This document shows positions 56,189-64,000 of a stretch of 64,000 nucleotides of DNA, piece by piece. A program made the translations under genes and the position numbers. The DNA is taken from positions 1-64,000 of the forward strand of contig NZ_JAJNAL010000005.1 in the NCBI RefSeq assembly GCF_022271405.1, read 5' to 3'. Source of the DNA: Rhodopseudomonas infernalis (GTDB lineage Bacteria > Pseudomonadota > Alphaproteobacteria > Rhizobiales > Xanthobacteraceae). Every line of letters starts with the position of its first letter. Positions within the stretch are counted from its first letter, which is position 1. Below the pieces are notes generated by a model that was not told the origin of the DNA, searched no databases, and was given only the letters and a program-made list of their open reading frames with translations.

Positions 56189-56692
56189 ATGGCGCGCGCT
56201 TTTCTCGTAATCGATATCCAGAACGACTACTTCGCGGGCGGCGCGTTACTGCTGTGGCAGGCGGAGGAAACCGAGGCCCGTCTCATCGCAGCGATTGGCC
56301 GTGCCCGGGCGGCTGGGGATCGGATCATTCTCGTGCGCCACGTATCGACTGCAGCGGCTGGCCCGTTTGCGGCGGGCAGCGCCGGCGTCGAGATCCGTCC
56401 GGGCATTCTTGACGCAGCAGGAGATGCCCCGGTCGTCACCAAGCAAGTTCCCGACGCGTTTCAGGACACCGACCTCGCATCTCACCTGCGGGGTGTCGAT
56501 GAGCTGCTGGTCGGCGGGATGATGACCCAGAACTGCGTCGTCTTCACCGCGCTGTCGCGGGCGGCGGACCAGTTCCGCGTGCAGGTCGTCAGCGATCTGT
56601 GCACCGCGCCCACCGAGATCGTGCATCAAGTTGCGCTGAATGCCCTAGGCTCGAAGATCGACGTCGCGACGGCTGCGGAAGTCTGGGGGTAG
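56189..56692 (+). CDS. Isochorismatase-like cysteine hydrolase
   Basis: The 167-residue protein has the catalytic triad Asp9 (VIDIQNDYF), Lys85 (VVTKQVPDAF) and Cys116 (GGMMTQNCVVFTA). The family includes nicotinamidases and amidases of small compounds. The ATG at 56189 has AAAGGAG upstream; a longer frame from 56087 overlaps the regulator gene start. Divergent from the GlxA-type regulator, whose target it may be. Substrate unknown. Confidence 0.9.
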   Translation: MARAFLVIDIQNDYFAGGALLLWQAEETEARLIAAIGRARAAGDRIILVRHVSTAAAGPFAAGSAGVEIRPGILDAAGDAPVVTKQVPDAFQDTDLASHLRGVDELLVGGMMTQNCVVFTALSRAADQFRVQVVSDLCTAPTEIVHQVALNALGSKIDVATAAEVWG

Positions 56693-56763
56693 CAACCTGG
56701 GGAGACGGCTGCAGCGATCGGGACGCGGCAAGGCATCGCGCGCACGTCAGATTTGACATCCCC

Positions 56764-56796
56764 TGCAACAATAGTTAGTGTGTAACTATTATTGCA
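56764..56796. promoter_or_regulatory. Operator palindrome upstream of the PIN toxin module
   Basis: TGCAACAATAGTTA (56764-56777), spacer GTGTG, then TAACTATTATTGCA (56783-56796): the arms match at 13 of 14 positions. It lies 13 bases before the antitoxin-like start codon, an expected position for an autoregulatory antitoxin site. Confidence 0.8.
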
Positions 56797-56809
56797 GTGG
56801 AGATTGCAC

Positions 56810-57220
56810 ATGGGAAAGTACACCCCCCTCACGGAGTTTCTTAAGAAGCAGGCTGTTGGCGAAGTGCGGATGAGCTTTGCGCAGATCGAGCGTGTGATCG
56901 GAAGCAAGCTGCCGCCGGTCTCGCGCTATCGCGCGTGGTGGAGCAATTCGCCGACCAACAATGTAATGACCAAAGCTTGGCTTGAGGCAGGCTTCCGCAG
57001 CGAGCAGGTCGATATGGCAAGTGGCCGGTTAGTGTTTCGCCGCGACGAGCAGGCTGGACGACTTCGTGCAGCAGCCGGCGCAAAGCCCGGCCCGCATCCG
57101 TTGTTCGGATGCATGAAGGGTACCGTTCACATTCCGGCAGGTGTCGAGCTGACGGCACCGGCTGATCCGGAGTGGGGCGAGCTTGCCTATGGAAACGATC
57201 TGCCCGAGCGGGTGCTATAA
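56810..57220 (+). CDS. Antitoxin-like protein with DUF7662-like N domain
   Basis: The 136-residue protein has an N-terminal half (1-65) with SRYRAWWSNSPTNNVMTKAW, reminiscent of DUF7662, and a C-terminal peptide GCMKGTVHIPAGVELTAPAD resembling the toxin-wrapping tail of VapB/Phd antitoxins. It precedes and overlaps the PIN gene by 32 nt. The upstream palindrome suggests it represses its own operon. Assignment as antitoxin is inferred from position and tail. Confidence 0.72.
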   Translation: MGKYTPLTEFLKKQAVGEVRMSFAQIERVIGSKLPPVSRYRAWWSNSPTNNVMTKAWLEAGFRSEQVDMASGRLVFRRDEQAGRLRAAAGAKPGPHPLFGCMKGTVHIPAGVELTAPADPEWGELAYGNDLPERVL

Positions 57221-57635
57221 CTTGTCGCCGCTTTTGCTGGATACCTGCGCGCTGATATTTTTCGCGACGAGCGAGGACGAGACGGGTGAGGCGCGCGCCG
57301 CCGTGCAACAGACCCACGAGACTGGCCAAGCGGTTGTAGTCTCGCCAATCTCAGCCTGGGAAATCGGCGTGCTGGTTGCGCGCGGCCGGCTTAATTTGTT
57401 GATGCCGCCGTTGCGTTGGTTCGAGCAGGTGATGGAACGCTCCGGCCTATCGCTGGCAGCGCTGACTCCGGACGTGCTGGTCGCCTCGTCATTCCTGCCG
57501 GGTTTTCCCCATCGTGACCCGGCCGATCGGATCATCGCCGCGACCGCCCGGGAATACGGCTATCGGCTGATCACGCGCGACCGGTCGTTGTTGGCATACG
57601 CGCGGGAAGGGCATATTCAGGCGATTGCTTGCTGA
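57189..57635 (+). CDS. PIN-domain toxin (VapC-like ribonuclease)
   Basis: The 148-residue protein has the PIN acidic residues: Asp18 ([11 protein letters not shown]), Glu58 (ISAWEIGVL), Asp110/Asp113 ([14 protein letters not shown]) and Asp131 (ITRDRSLL). VapC toxins cleave tRNA or rRNA. Starts at ATG 57183, ATG 57189 or TTG 57222 are possible; 57222 would place the PIN fold at the very N terminus. It overlaps the antitoxin-like gene and ends 25 nt before gatB. Confidence 0.88.
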   Translation: METICPSGCYNLSPLLLDTCALIFFATSEDETGEARAAVQQTHETGQAVVVSPISAWEIGVLVARGRLNLLMPPLRWFEQVMERSGLSLAALTPDVLVASSFLPGFPHRDPADRIIAATAREYGYRLITRDRSLLAYAREGHIQAIAC

Positions 57636-57660
57636 CCACGCGCCGCTCGAAGGACTTGCC

Positions 57661-59145
57661 ATGAACGCACCCGTCAAACCGTCCCAGCTCATCAAGGGCG
57701 CCACCGGCGATTGGGAGATTGTGATCGGGCTGGAGATCCACGCCCAGGTCTCGTCCAACGCCAAGCTGTTCTCCGGTGCGGCGACCGAATTTGGCGGCGT
57801 GCCGAACAGTCACGTCTCGCTGGTCGACGCAGCGATGCCCGGCATGCTGCCGGTGATCAACGAGGAGTGCGTTCGTCAGGCGATCCGTTCAGGATTGGGA
57901 CTGAACGCGCAGATCAATCTGCGCTCGGTGTTCGACCGCAAGAACTATTTCTATCCCGATCTGCCGCAGGGCTACCAGATCAGCCAGTACAAATCGCCGA
58001 TCGTCGGCGAGGGCATCGTCGTGGTCGATCTGCCGACCGGCGAAAGCGTCAGCGTCGGCATCGAGCGGCTGCACCTCGAGCAGGACGCCGGCAAGTTGCT
58101 GCACGACCAGCACCCAACGATGACGTTCGTCGACCTCAACCGCTCCGGCGTCGCGCTGATGGAGATCGTTTCCAAGCCGGACCTGCGTTCATCCGAACAG
58201 GCCAAGGCCTACGTCTCCAAGCTGCGCACCATCCTGCGCTATCTCGGGACCTGCGATGGCGACATGGAGAAGGGTAGCCTGCGCGCCGACGTCAACGTCT
58301 CGGTGCGCCGTCCCGGCGAGCCGTTCGGCACACGATGCGAGATCAAGAACGTCAACTCGATCCGCTTCATCGGTCAGGCGATCGAATACGAAGCGCGTCG
58401 GCAGATCGGCATCCTCGAAGACGGCGGCAAGATCGACCAGGAGACCCGCTTGTTCGATGCGACCAAAGGCGAAACGCGCTCGATGCGCTCGAAGGAAGAG
58501 GCGCACGACTATCGCTACTTCCCCGATCCGGATCTGCTGCCGCTGGAGTTCTCGCAAGCCTATGTGGACGAGCTGAAGTCGAAGCTGCCCGAGCTGCCCG
58601 ATGCCAAAAAGGCCCGTTTCATGGGCATTTTTGGGCTGTCGGCCGACGATGCTGGCGTGCTGGTGAGCGAGCGCGAGAGCGCTGAATTCTACGAGGCGGT
58701 GCTCGCTGGTCTCGCCGACAAAACGCGCGACGGCAAGCTCGCCGCCAACTGGGTGATCAACGAGTTGTTCGGCCGGCTCAACAAGGAGGGTCAGAGCATC
58801 GACGCTTCGCCGGTCTCCACCGCTCAGCTCGCAGCCATCGTCGATCTGATCGGCGAGGGCACCATCTCAGGCAAGATCGCCAAGGAACTGTTCGACATCG
58901 TCTGGGTTGAAGGCGGCGACCCGCGCGTTCTCGTCGAACAGCGCGGCTTGAAGCAGGTCACAGATCTCTCGGCGATCGAGAAGGTCGTCGACGAGATCGT
59001 GGCGGGCAATCCGGACAAGGTCGCACAAGTCGTCGCCAAGCCGGCGATGCTCGGTTGGTTCGTCGGACAGGTGATGAAGTCCTCCGGCGGCAAGGCCAAT
59101 CCACAGGTCGTCAACGATCTCCTGAAGCGCAAACTCGGTCTCTGA
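57661..59145 (+). CDS. gatB: Aspartyl/glutamyl-tRNA amidotransferase subunit B
   Basis: GatB is the kinase/transfer subunit of GatCAB. The 494-residue protein has [33 protein letters not shown] and FEASLCGR-region equivalents ([14 protein letters not shown]), and the C-terminal YqeY-like domain. The ATG at 57661 is preceded by GGACTTGCC; a frame upstream to 57625 is not similar. A perfect hairpin follows the stop. Confidence 0.97.
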   Translation: MNAPVKPSQLIKGATGDWEIVIGLEIHAQVSSNAKLFSGAATEFGGVPNSHVSLVDAAMPGMLPVINEECVRQAIRSGLGLNAQINLRSVFDRKNYFYPDLPQGYQISQYKSPIVGEGIVVVDLPTGESVSVGIERLHLEQDAGKLLHDQHPTMTFVDLNRSGVALMEIVSKPDLRSSEQAKAYVSKLRTILRYLGTCDGDMEKGSLRADVNVSVRRPGEPFGTRCEIKNVNSIRFIGQAIEYEARRQIGILEDGGKIDQETRLFDATKGETRSMRSKEEAHDYRYFPDPDLLPLEFSQAYVDELKSKLPELPDAKKARFMGIFGLSADDAGVLVSERESAEFYEAVLAGLADKTRDGKLAANWVINELFGRLNKEGQSIDASPVSTAQLAAIVDLIGEGTISGKIAKELFDIVWVEGGDPRVLVEQRGLKQVTDLSAIEKVVDEIVAGNPDKVAQVVAKPAMLGWFVGQVMKSSGGKANPQVVNDLLKRKLGL

Positions 59146-59154
59146 CCGCGCTGC

Positions 59155-59189
59155 GCGCATCGTCGTCGCGCCGCGCGACGACGATGCGC
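59155..59189 (+). terminator. Hairpin after gatB
   Basis: A 16-bp perfect stem (59155-59170 with 59174-59189) with a 3-nt loop begins nine bases after the gatB stop. It lacks a T tract, so it may protect the 3' end or work with Rho; termination is inferred. Confidence 0.6.
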
Positions 59190-59653
59190 CGCGACGCGCC
59201 CGCTCGAATCATCGCTCGCGATTCGTCCCGAAACGCCTCTCTGGCGCGCCTTTCCGCCGCCCAGGCGGGGGTGTGGATGAAAATATTTTCGTTGCCAAAA
59301 ATTCCGACTCAGACTCCGCCGACGGCTTTTACGCGCCGACTCGGACGGGCGCCGGTGTCGCCGAAACGCGTAGTTAGCTTACTAATCGGATTTGCAAAAC
59401 GACTGGCACGCGCGGGTTTCTCTCGATCTTGACAAATGCGGACGTAGATTTTTCGGGGCTAAATGCGATCGCGCGGCAAACTCCGCGGCCGGCCGATTTG
59501 AAAGACGACGACGCGGCGCGGCAAACAGCCATCAACACTTCCTTAAGCGGGACACTGTTTTTTTCGATGTGTTGGTGTATTCGGGAAGTAGTGCATCTCG
59601 ATTCCCGAGTGCACGCAGCAGCAATCAGCCATCTCACTTTATCGGAGGGCAAC
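59190..59653. other. Gene-free stretch before the H1-like gene
   Basis: No gene or repeat was found. The sequence is AT-richer from about 59280 on. A TTGACA at 59429 is a possible -35 box, but no matching -10 box at the usual distance is clear. An open frame from 59429 enters the H1-like gene; the true start is the ATG at 59654. Confidence 0.4.
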
Positions 59654-59797
59654 ATGGCCAAGAAAGCGAAGAAGGCGGCGACGAAGAAAGCGGCGCCGAA
59701 GAAAGCCAAGACCGCGAAGACCGCGAAGAGCGCCGTGAAGAAGACGGCGAAGAAGACCACCAAGAAGGTTGCCAAGAAGGCCGCCAAGAAGAAGTAA
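59654..59797 (+). CDS. Histone H1-like Lys/Ala-rich protein
   Basis: The 47-residue protein is almost entirely Lys, Ala and Thr (KKAKKAATKKAAPKKAKTAK and similar), with KKxAKK-type repeats. This resembles the C-terminal tail of histone H1 and small bacterial nucleoid proteins that bind DNA through charge. CGGAGGG precedes the ATG. Longer upstream frames do not fit. Role in nucleoid organisation is inferred. Confidence 0.8.
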   Translation: MAKKAKKAATKKAAPKKAKTAKTAKSAVKKTAKKTTKKVAKKAAKKK

Positions 59798-60445
59798 GCT
59801 CGCTTACGAGCGAGTGCCGGCGGCACGACCGTCGGCAGCGTCAAAGGACATCGACGAATTTCCGCGCTCAGCGGCTTCGACGACAGTCCGCTCGACGAGA
59901 GGGTGTCGGCGAGACATCAGGCCAAACGGCCGGATTAGTGCGGCGGAAATTCCGAACGCGGATCCGGCAGAAGAAGCGGTTCTTCTTCGTACGGTGCGGA
60001 TACTGGATCCGCAGTTTCACGGCGGTCTTCGCTTGTGGGATTTGGTCCTGGCGTGTTCGCCGACGCCCTCGTTCTTTTTTGCGCAGCCTGCTGGCGCGCC
60101 ATCCCCGGTGTTTCCGCAACCGGCTTGACCCAACTCCCTCCGCATCTCGATTGCTCGTTCCGCGCCCCGGTCGCTGCCGGGGGGAGCGTTGCGGCTTGGC
60201 GCAATGGTTATCGGTTCGCCAAACTGCAGGGTAAACCGACCGTCAAGCGATTCAGAAAACCGTTGTCACACAGGCATTTTTGCGATTGCGCGTAGCGCGC
60301 CGGCTTGCGCCGTTCAGAATCCGTTCATCGCGATGCTTAAACTGCTCTTCAAATTTGAATGGTCAGATCTCCCTACACAAACACGCCGGGTCACGGCGGT
60401 GGAGACGACAGGACAGACGACAGGAGCCGCCTCCGGGGCGGCCAG
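59798..60445. other. Gene-free stretch, nothing convincing
   Basis: About 650 nt between the H1-like gene and the Sel1-like gene. A weak hairpin (GCTCG-CTTA-CGAGC) lies just after the H1-like stop. Open frames on both strands here are Arg/Pro-rich with no domain features, typical of non-coding high-GC DNA. No tRNA or repeat was found. Confidence 0.45.
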
Positions 60446-60724
60446 ATGGAGAGACAGATGCTGCAGGGATTTCTGAACACCGAGACTGCGCTGCCGATCG
60501 AAGCCGGCGAGAACCCGGATGTATTGTTCGACCTCGGCCTTCTGTTCGCGTCGGGACGCGGCGCTTCGATCGACCTCGTCGCGGCACACAAATGGTTCAA
60601 CCTCGCCGCGCTGAAGGGCCGGGCTGACGCGATTGAGTTCCGCCGCGAAGTCGCCGCGCAGATGTCGGCCGAGCAGATTGCCGCAGCGCAGCGTGAAGCC
60701 CGCGCCTGGATCACCTCGCACTAA
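60446..60724 (+). CDS. Small Sel1-repeat-like protein
   Basis: The 92-residue protein includes DVLFDLGLLFASGRGASIDLV and AAHKWFNLAALKGRADAIEF, one and a half Sel1/TPR-like repeats, followed by a helix QMSAEQIAAAQREARAW. Starts at 60446 or 60458 are plausible; an earlier ATG lies at 60359. Sel1 repeats mediate protein contacts. Partner unknown. Confidence 0.75.
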   Translation: MERQMLQGFLNTETALPIEAGENPDVLFDLGLLFASGRGASIDLVAAHKWFNLAALKGRADAIEFRREVAAQMSAEQIAAAQREARAWITSH

Positions 60725-60855
60725 CACGTCGACCTCTTGCGTGTAGCGGCGCCCGGTATCGACTTATGGTTAGTCCTAAGTCGCTCTGACCGCCGCCACA
60801 GCACCCGGCTATCCTTCCGGCATGCTCCACCAAGGGAGCCGAACCGGAGGAAACC

Positions 60856-61296
60856 ATGCATCTCAAGTCATTGTTCTGTGTCGTCGCCAGCGCGGGCGTG
60901 CTCGTGAGCTCCGTCGCGCTCGCCGGTGAGTTCGGCACGGCCGACGAAGCCAAGACGATGCTCACCAAGGCCGCGGTGAAGGCCGATAAGACGACGGCGC
61001 TCGCGCAGTTCGCCAAGGGCGAGAGTGGCTTCAAGGACCGCGACCTCTACCCGTTCTGCGGCGGGCCGGACGGCCTGTTCACCGCGCACCCGACGCTGAC
61101 CGGCAAGAGCCTGAAGGATCTCAAGGACAAGACCGGCAAGCCGCTGGGCGAAGAGATCTACGCCACCGCGAAGGAAGGCGAGGTCAAGGAAGTCAGCTAC
61201 ATGTGGCCGCGCCCCGGCCAGACCGATCCGGTCCAGAAGGTGAGCTACGTCACCAAGGTCGGCGACCAGACCTGCGCGGTCGGCTACTACAAGTAA
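60856..61296 (+). CDS. Exported single-Cache-domain protein
   Basis: The 146-residue protein has a signal peptide (1-23, ending ALA). The remainder is a single-Cache fold: DLYPFCGGPDGLFTAHPTL, GKSLKDLKDKTGKPL and VSYMWPRPGQTDPVQKVSYV are typical of sCache_2 domains. Without a kinase or chemoreceptor part it may be a periplasmic binding protein for a small ligand. AGGAAACC precedes the ATG. Confidence 0.87.
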   Translation: MHLKSLFCVVASAGVLVSSVALAGEFGTADEAKTMLTKAAVKADKTTALAQFAKGESGFKDRDLYPFCGGPDGLFTAHPTLTGKSLKDLKDKTGKPLGEEIYATAKEGEVKEVSYMWPRPGQTDPVQKVSYVTKVGDQTCAVGYYK

Positions 61297-61338
61297 CCCA
61301 CCGCGAGCAGTGCCTGAGCGCGTTGCATCCCCCAACTT

Positions 61339-61461
61339 CGTCATTCCGGGGCGCTCACGCAGTGAGCGAACCCGGAGTCCCGAACTTGTGGAAACGTTGG
61401 TCGGCTGCTCCACCGATCGAGATTCCGGGTTCGCGAGCTACGCTCGCGCCCCGGAATGACG
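61339..61461. repeat. Intergenic palindromic repeat, family D
   Basis: CGTCATTCCGGGGCGCTCAC and GAGCGAACCCGGAGTCCCG are mirrored by GAGATTCCGGGTTCGCGAGC and GCTCGCGCCCCGGAATGACGG. The outer arms are CATTCCGGGGCGC and GCGCCCCGGAATG. It lies between the convergent Cache and Bug-type genes. Confidence 0.85.
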
Positions 61462-61510
61462 GTGGTGGTGGGGCAAAGTCATTGCCTCTCCGACGATCGA
61501 AGTCGCGGAC

Positions 61511-62515
61511 TCACTCGATGCGGATGCCGGCGGCGCGGATCACGTCGGTCCACACCTGCTTCTCCTCGGCTAGCGTCTTGCGCAACTCATCTGGCGAGGA
61601 GAGCGCGGGCGTGATCATCTGGACTTTCAACTTCGCGACCACGCCCGGCTCGGCGAGTGACTGCCGCACCTCGGCGTTGATCGCCGCGACCAGCGCCGGC
61701 GGCGTGCCGCGCGGCGCGATCAGCGCGTTCCAGGCGTCGGACTGAACGGCGATGCCGCTCTCTTTCAGCGTCGGCACGTCGGGAAGAAACGGCGAGCGCT
61801 CCGGCGTCGACACCGCGAGGATCTTCATCGTGCCGGACGCGAGCTGCGGCGCGACCGAGATCGCCGGCAGGCACGCCGCCTGCACATCGCCGCGGATCAG
61901 TGCCGTCACCGCGTTGGGCGATCCGGCGTAAGGAATATGCACGAGCTTGGCGCCAGCCTGCTGCGCGATCGCCTCCATGCACAGCTGCGACAGCGAACCG
62001 GCGCCGATCGAGGCGTAAGCGAGGCTGCTGCCCGGCGCCTTCAGCCGCGCGACGAACTCCGCAACGCTGCCGACACCAAGGCTCGACGGCACGACGAGCA
62101 CGTTCGGCAGACGCGTCAGCATCGTCACCGGCGTGATGTCGTGGTCCGGATCGTAAGGCAGCTTGGCGAACAGCATCCGGTTGATCACCAGCGGGCCGGG
62201 GATCGAGATGCCGAGCGTCGCGCCGTCAGGGGCGGCCTTGGCGACCGTATCGGTGCCGATATTGCCGGCGGCGCCCGGCTTGTTCTCGACCACGAAGCTC
62301 GAGCCCGGATGCCGCGCCTGCAGACTGTCGGCGAGCACGCGGCCGACGATATCCGGCGTCGAGCCGGCGCCGAACGGCACGACGATCCGCACCAGCTTCG
62401 GCGGCCACGCGGCCGGTTCGGCAGCGGCCGCACTGCTGATCGTGCCTGCGGCGATGCCAAGCAGGGCCAGCAGCGGCGGCAGCACGCGGCGAACGAGGTC
62501 TCCCAGCATTTGCAT
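61511..62515 (-). CDS. Bug-family tripartite tricarboxylate transporter substrate-binding protein
   Basis: The 334-residue periplasmic protein has a signal peptide (1-32) and Bug motifs: WPPKLVRIVVPFGAGSTPDIVGR, VENKPGAAGNIGTDTVAKA and DVQAACLPAI. Bug proteins bind organic acids for TctAB transporters or act as sensors; no tctAB is adjacent. An in-frame upstream start at 62626 is less likely. Substrate unknown. Confidence 0.9.
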   Translation of the reverse strand: MQMLGDLVRRVLPPLLALLGIAAGTISSAAAAEPAAWPPKLVRIVVPFGAGSTPDIVGRVLADSLQARHPGSSFVVENKPGAAGNIGTDTVAKAAPDGATLGISIPGPLVINRMLFAKLPYDPDHDITPVTMLTRLPNVLVVPSSLGVGSVAEFVARLKAPGSSLAYASIGAGSLSQLCMEAIAQQAGAKLVHIPYAGSPNAVTALIRGDVQAACLPAISVAPQLASGTMKILAVSTPERSPFLPDVPTLKESGIAVQSDAWNALIAPRGTPPALVAAINAEVRQSLAEPGVVAKLKVQMITPALSSPDELRKTLAEEKQVWTDVIRAAGIRIE

Positions 62516-62652
62516 CGGTCCTGTAAAGAGTGATACCCGGATTTCGCCCCGCACGGTGCCGTGCTGCGGCAGGTCGCCCGATGGCGCGGACCATAGGGCG
62601 AAATGGCCGGCGCGCAACCGCCGCATCCGCCGGCCGAGACAGGAGTGTCGTG

Positions 62653-63237
62653 ATGGGACTTGCGGTGATGATCCTCGGCCTGGTGCTGTTCATCGGCACT
62701 CACGTCGTGACGACGCGGCGCGATCTGCGCGGCAAGCTGATCGGCATCGGCGGCGAGGCGGTCTACAAGATCGGCTATGCGGTGCTGGCGATCGGCGGCC
62801 TCGCGCTGATCGCCTATGGCTTCGGCGCCTATCGTGCCCACGGCTGGATCGACGTCTGGTATCCGCCGCGCTGGACCAGACATCTCACCGCACTGCTGAT
62901 GCTGCCGATGGCGATCCTGCTGGCTGCGGCCTATTCGCGCGGGCGGATCTACGCGGCGGTCAAGCATCCGATGATCACTGCGGTGAAGCTGTGGGCGCTC
63001 GGCCATCTGATCGCCAACGGCGATCTCGGCTCGATCATCCTGTTCGGCTCGTTGCTCGCCTGGGCGGTGTATGACCGCATCTCGCTGAAGCGGCGCAACG
63101 ACGCCGGCGGTCCGCCGATCCCGGTCGGCGGCGCCCGGAACGACGTCATCGCCATCGTCGCCGGCGTCGTGCTGTATCTGGTTCTCGCCTTCGTCTTCCA
63201 TCCCTACGTCATCGGCGTATCCGTGTTCGGAGCCTAA
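62653..63237 (+). CDS. NnrU-family membrane protein
   Basis: The 194-residue protein has about six hydrophobic helices and [21 protein letters not shown], the hallmark of the NnrU/MAPEG-like methyltransferase-related family. NnrU is linked to denitrification in some bacteria, but no nitrogen-oxide genes are near. The gene ends two bases before the panB start. Confidence 0.86.
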   Translation: MGLAVMILGLVLFIGTHVVTTRRDLRGKLIGIGGEAVYKIGYAVLAIGGLALIAYGFGAYRAHGWIDVWYPPRWTRHLTALLMLPMAILLAAAYSRGRIYAAVKHPMITAVKLWALGHLIANGDLGSIILFGSLLAWAVYDRISLKRRNDAGGPPIPVGGARNDVIAIVAGVVLYLVLAFVFHPYVIGVSVFGA

Positions 63238-63239
63238 GC

Positions 63240-64000
63240 ATGTCTGTTCAATCGACCATCCGGCGCAAGACCGCTCCGGACATCCGCGCGCGCAAGGGCG
63301 GCGATCCGATCGTGATGCTGACCTCGTATCATGCCCACACCGCGTCGCTGGTCGACCGTTATTGCGATGCCATCCTGGTCGGTGACTCGCTCGGCAACGT
63401 CATGCACGGCTTCGAGACCACCGTGCCGGTGACGCTCGACATGATGATCCTGCAGGGCCACGCGGTGATGCGCGGTTCGCAGCATGCGCTGGTCGTGGTC
63501 GACATGCCGTTCGGCTCGTACGAAGCTTCGAAGGAGCAGGCCTTCCATTCGGCCGCCCGCATTCTCAAAGAGACGCATTGCGGCGCGGTGAAGCTCGAGG
63601 GCGGCGTGCGCATGGCCGACACCATCGCGTTCCTCACCCAGCGCGGCATTCCGGTGATGGGCCACATCGGTCTGACGCCGCAGTCGATCAACACGCTGGG
63701 CTCGTTCCGCGCGCAGGGCCGCGAGGAGGGGAGCTGGGAGCCGATCGAAGCCGACGCCAAGGCAGTCGCCGAGGCCGGCGCGTTCTCGGTCGTGGTCGAA
63801 GCGGTCGCCGAACCGCTCGGCCGCAAGATCACCGAGACGATTGCGATCCCGACGATCGGCATCGGCGCGAGCGCCGCCTGCGATGGTCAGGTGCTGGTGC
63901 TCGAGGACATGCTCGGGCTATCGCCGAAGCCGCCGAAATTCGTCAAGCGCTATGGCGAGCTCGGCCCCGGCATCGAAGCGGCGATCAAGGGCTACGCCGA
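63240..64000 (+). CDS. panB: 3-methyl-2-oxobutanoate hydroxymethyltransferase, cut by window end
   Basis: PanB makes ketopantoate from 2-ketoisovalerate and methylene-tetrahydrofolate, the first step of pantothenate synthesis. The first 253 residues are present: [40 protein letters not shown] and [17 protein letters not shown] are diagnostic. The reading frame runs off the right edge. panC is at the opposite end of the window. Confidence 0.97.
   Translation, partial: MSVQSTIRRKTAPDIRARKGGDPIVMLTSYHAHTASLVDRYCDAILVGDSLGNVMHGFETTVPVTLDMMILQGHAVMRGSQHALVVVDMPFGSYEASKEQAFHSAARILKETHCGAVKLEGGVRMADTIAFLTQRGIPVMGHIGLTPQSINTLGSFRAQGREEGSWEPIEADAKAVAEAGAFSVVVEAVAEPLGRKITETIAIPTIGIGASAACDGQVLVLEDMLGLSPKPPKFVKRYGELGPGIEAAIKGYA

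Noticed and set aside
59392-60234. A 280-codon plus-strand frame spanning the H1-like gene and following gap
   Set aside because: It is out of frame with the H1-like gene and has no coherent domain or ribosome-binding site.
60180-60300. Possible tRNA near 60.2 kb
   Set aside because: A GGTTATCGGTTCGCC stretch looks superficially T-loop-like, but no cloverleaf arms or CCA-side stem pair up.

Overview
The window is high-GC (about 65% by eye) alphaproteobacterial chromosome. Its gene set (DivK, PleD, MipZ, ClpS/ClpA, EipB, a GatCAB amidotransferase, a DUF3572 protein, VanX-like and AidB-like enzymes) and protein style fit the Bradyrhizobiaceae, most likely Rhodopseudomonas palustris or a close relative. 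That assignment is recognition from memory, not a search. No rRNA, tRNA, CRISPR array, IS element or prophage was seen.

Layout. 1-9 kb: panC, mipZ, an alpha/beta hydrolase, a VWA/DnaJ-like pair, a SPOR-tailed D,D-carboxypeptidase and a TadG-like VWA protein. 9-12 kb: clpS-clpA. 12-24 kb: a GT39-like membrane protein, a GrdB-family CxxC protein, an SLT lytic transglycosylase, azlCD, trmO, a HIT protein, a FemAB-like acyltransferase, a GDPD, a RidA protein, eipB, dinB and a DUF3572 gene. 24-44 kb is a cell-cycle and housekeeping block: divK-pleD on the plus strand, then rpmG, an MFS gene, nudix, DUF983, rnr, topA, dprA, plsY, pyrC-like and pyrB. 44-49 kb: an indolepyruvate/phenylpyruvate decarboxylase, a VanX-like dipeptidase, an AidB-like flavoprotein, a YchJ protein and ruvX. 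50-59 kb: nitronate monooxygenase, then gatC, gatA and gatB, separated by two toxin-antitoxin modules, a histidine kinase, an AraC/GlxA regulator and an isochorismatase-like hydrolase. 59-64 kb: an H1-like protein, a Sel1-like protein, a Cache protein, a Bug-type binding protein, NnrU and the start of panB.

The most interesting accessory element is a two-gene cassette at 26.4-29.4 kb. It encodes an 833-residue protein with a C-terminal CHAT caspase-like protease domain (His642, Cys739), followed 16 nt later by a 156-residue protein with a hydrophobic hairpin near its C terminus. The cassette sits between pleD and rpmG, inside a gene order I remember as conserved in Rhizobiales, next to an AT-richer stretch and an interspersed repeat. 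It looks like a protease plus membrane-effector module, possibly anti-phage or cell-suicide. That function is inference.

Other notable points: a PyrC-like protein that has lost the metal-binding HxH motif; a GrdB-family protein with Cys-x-x-Cys where selenoproteins carry Sec-x-x-Cys; a BrnT/BrnA module lying antisense inside the gat cluster; a PIN toxin module with a near-perfect 33-nt operator palindrome; a 67-codon azoreductase remnant; and at least five families of intergenic palindromic repeats, the commonest in six copies, four of them between convergent genes.
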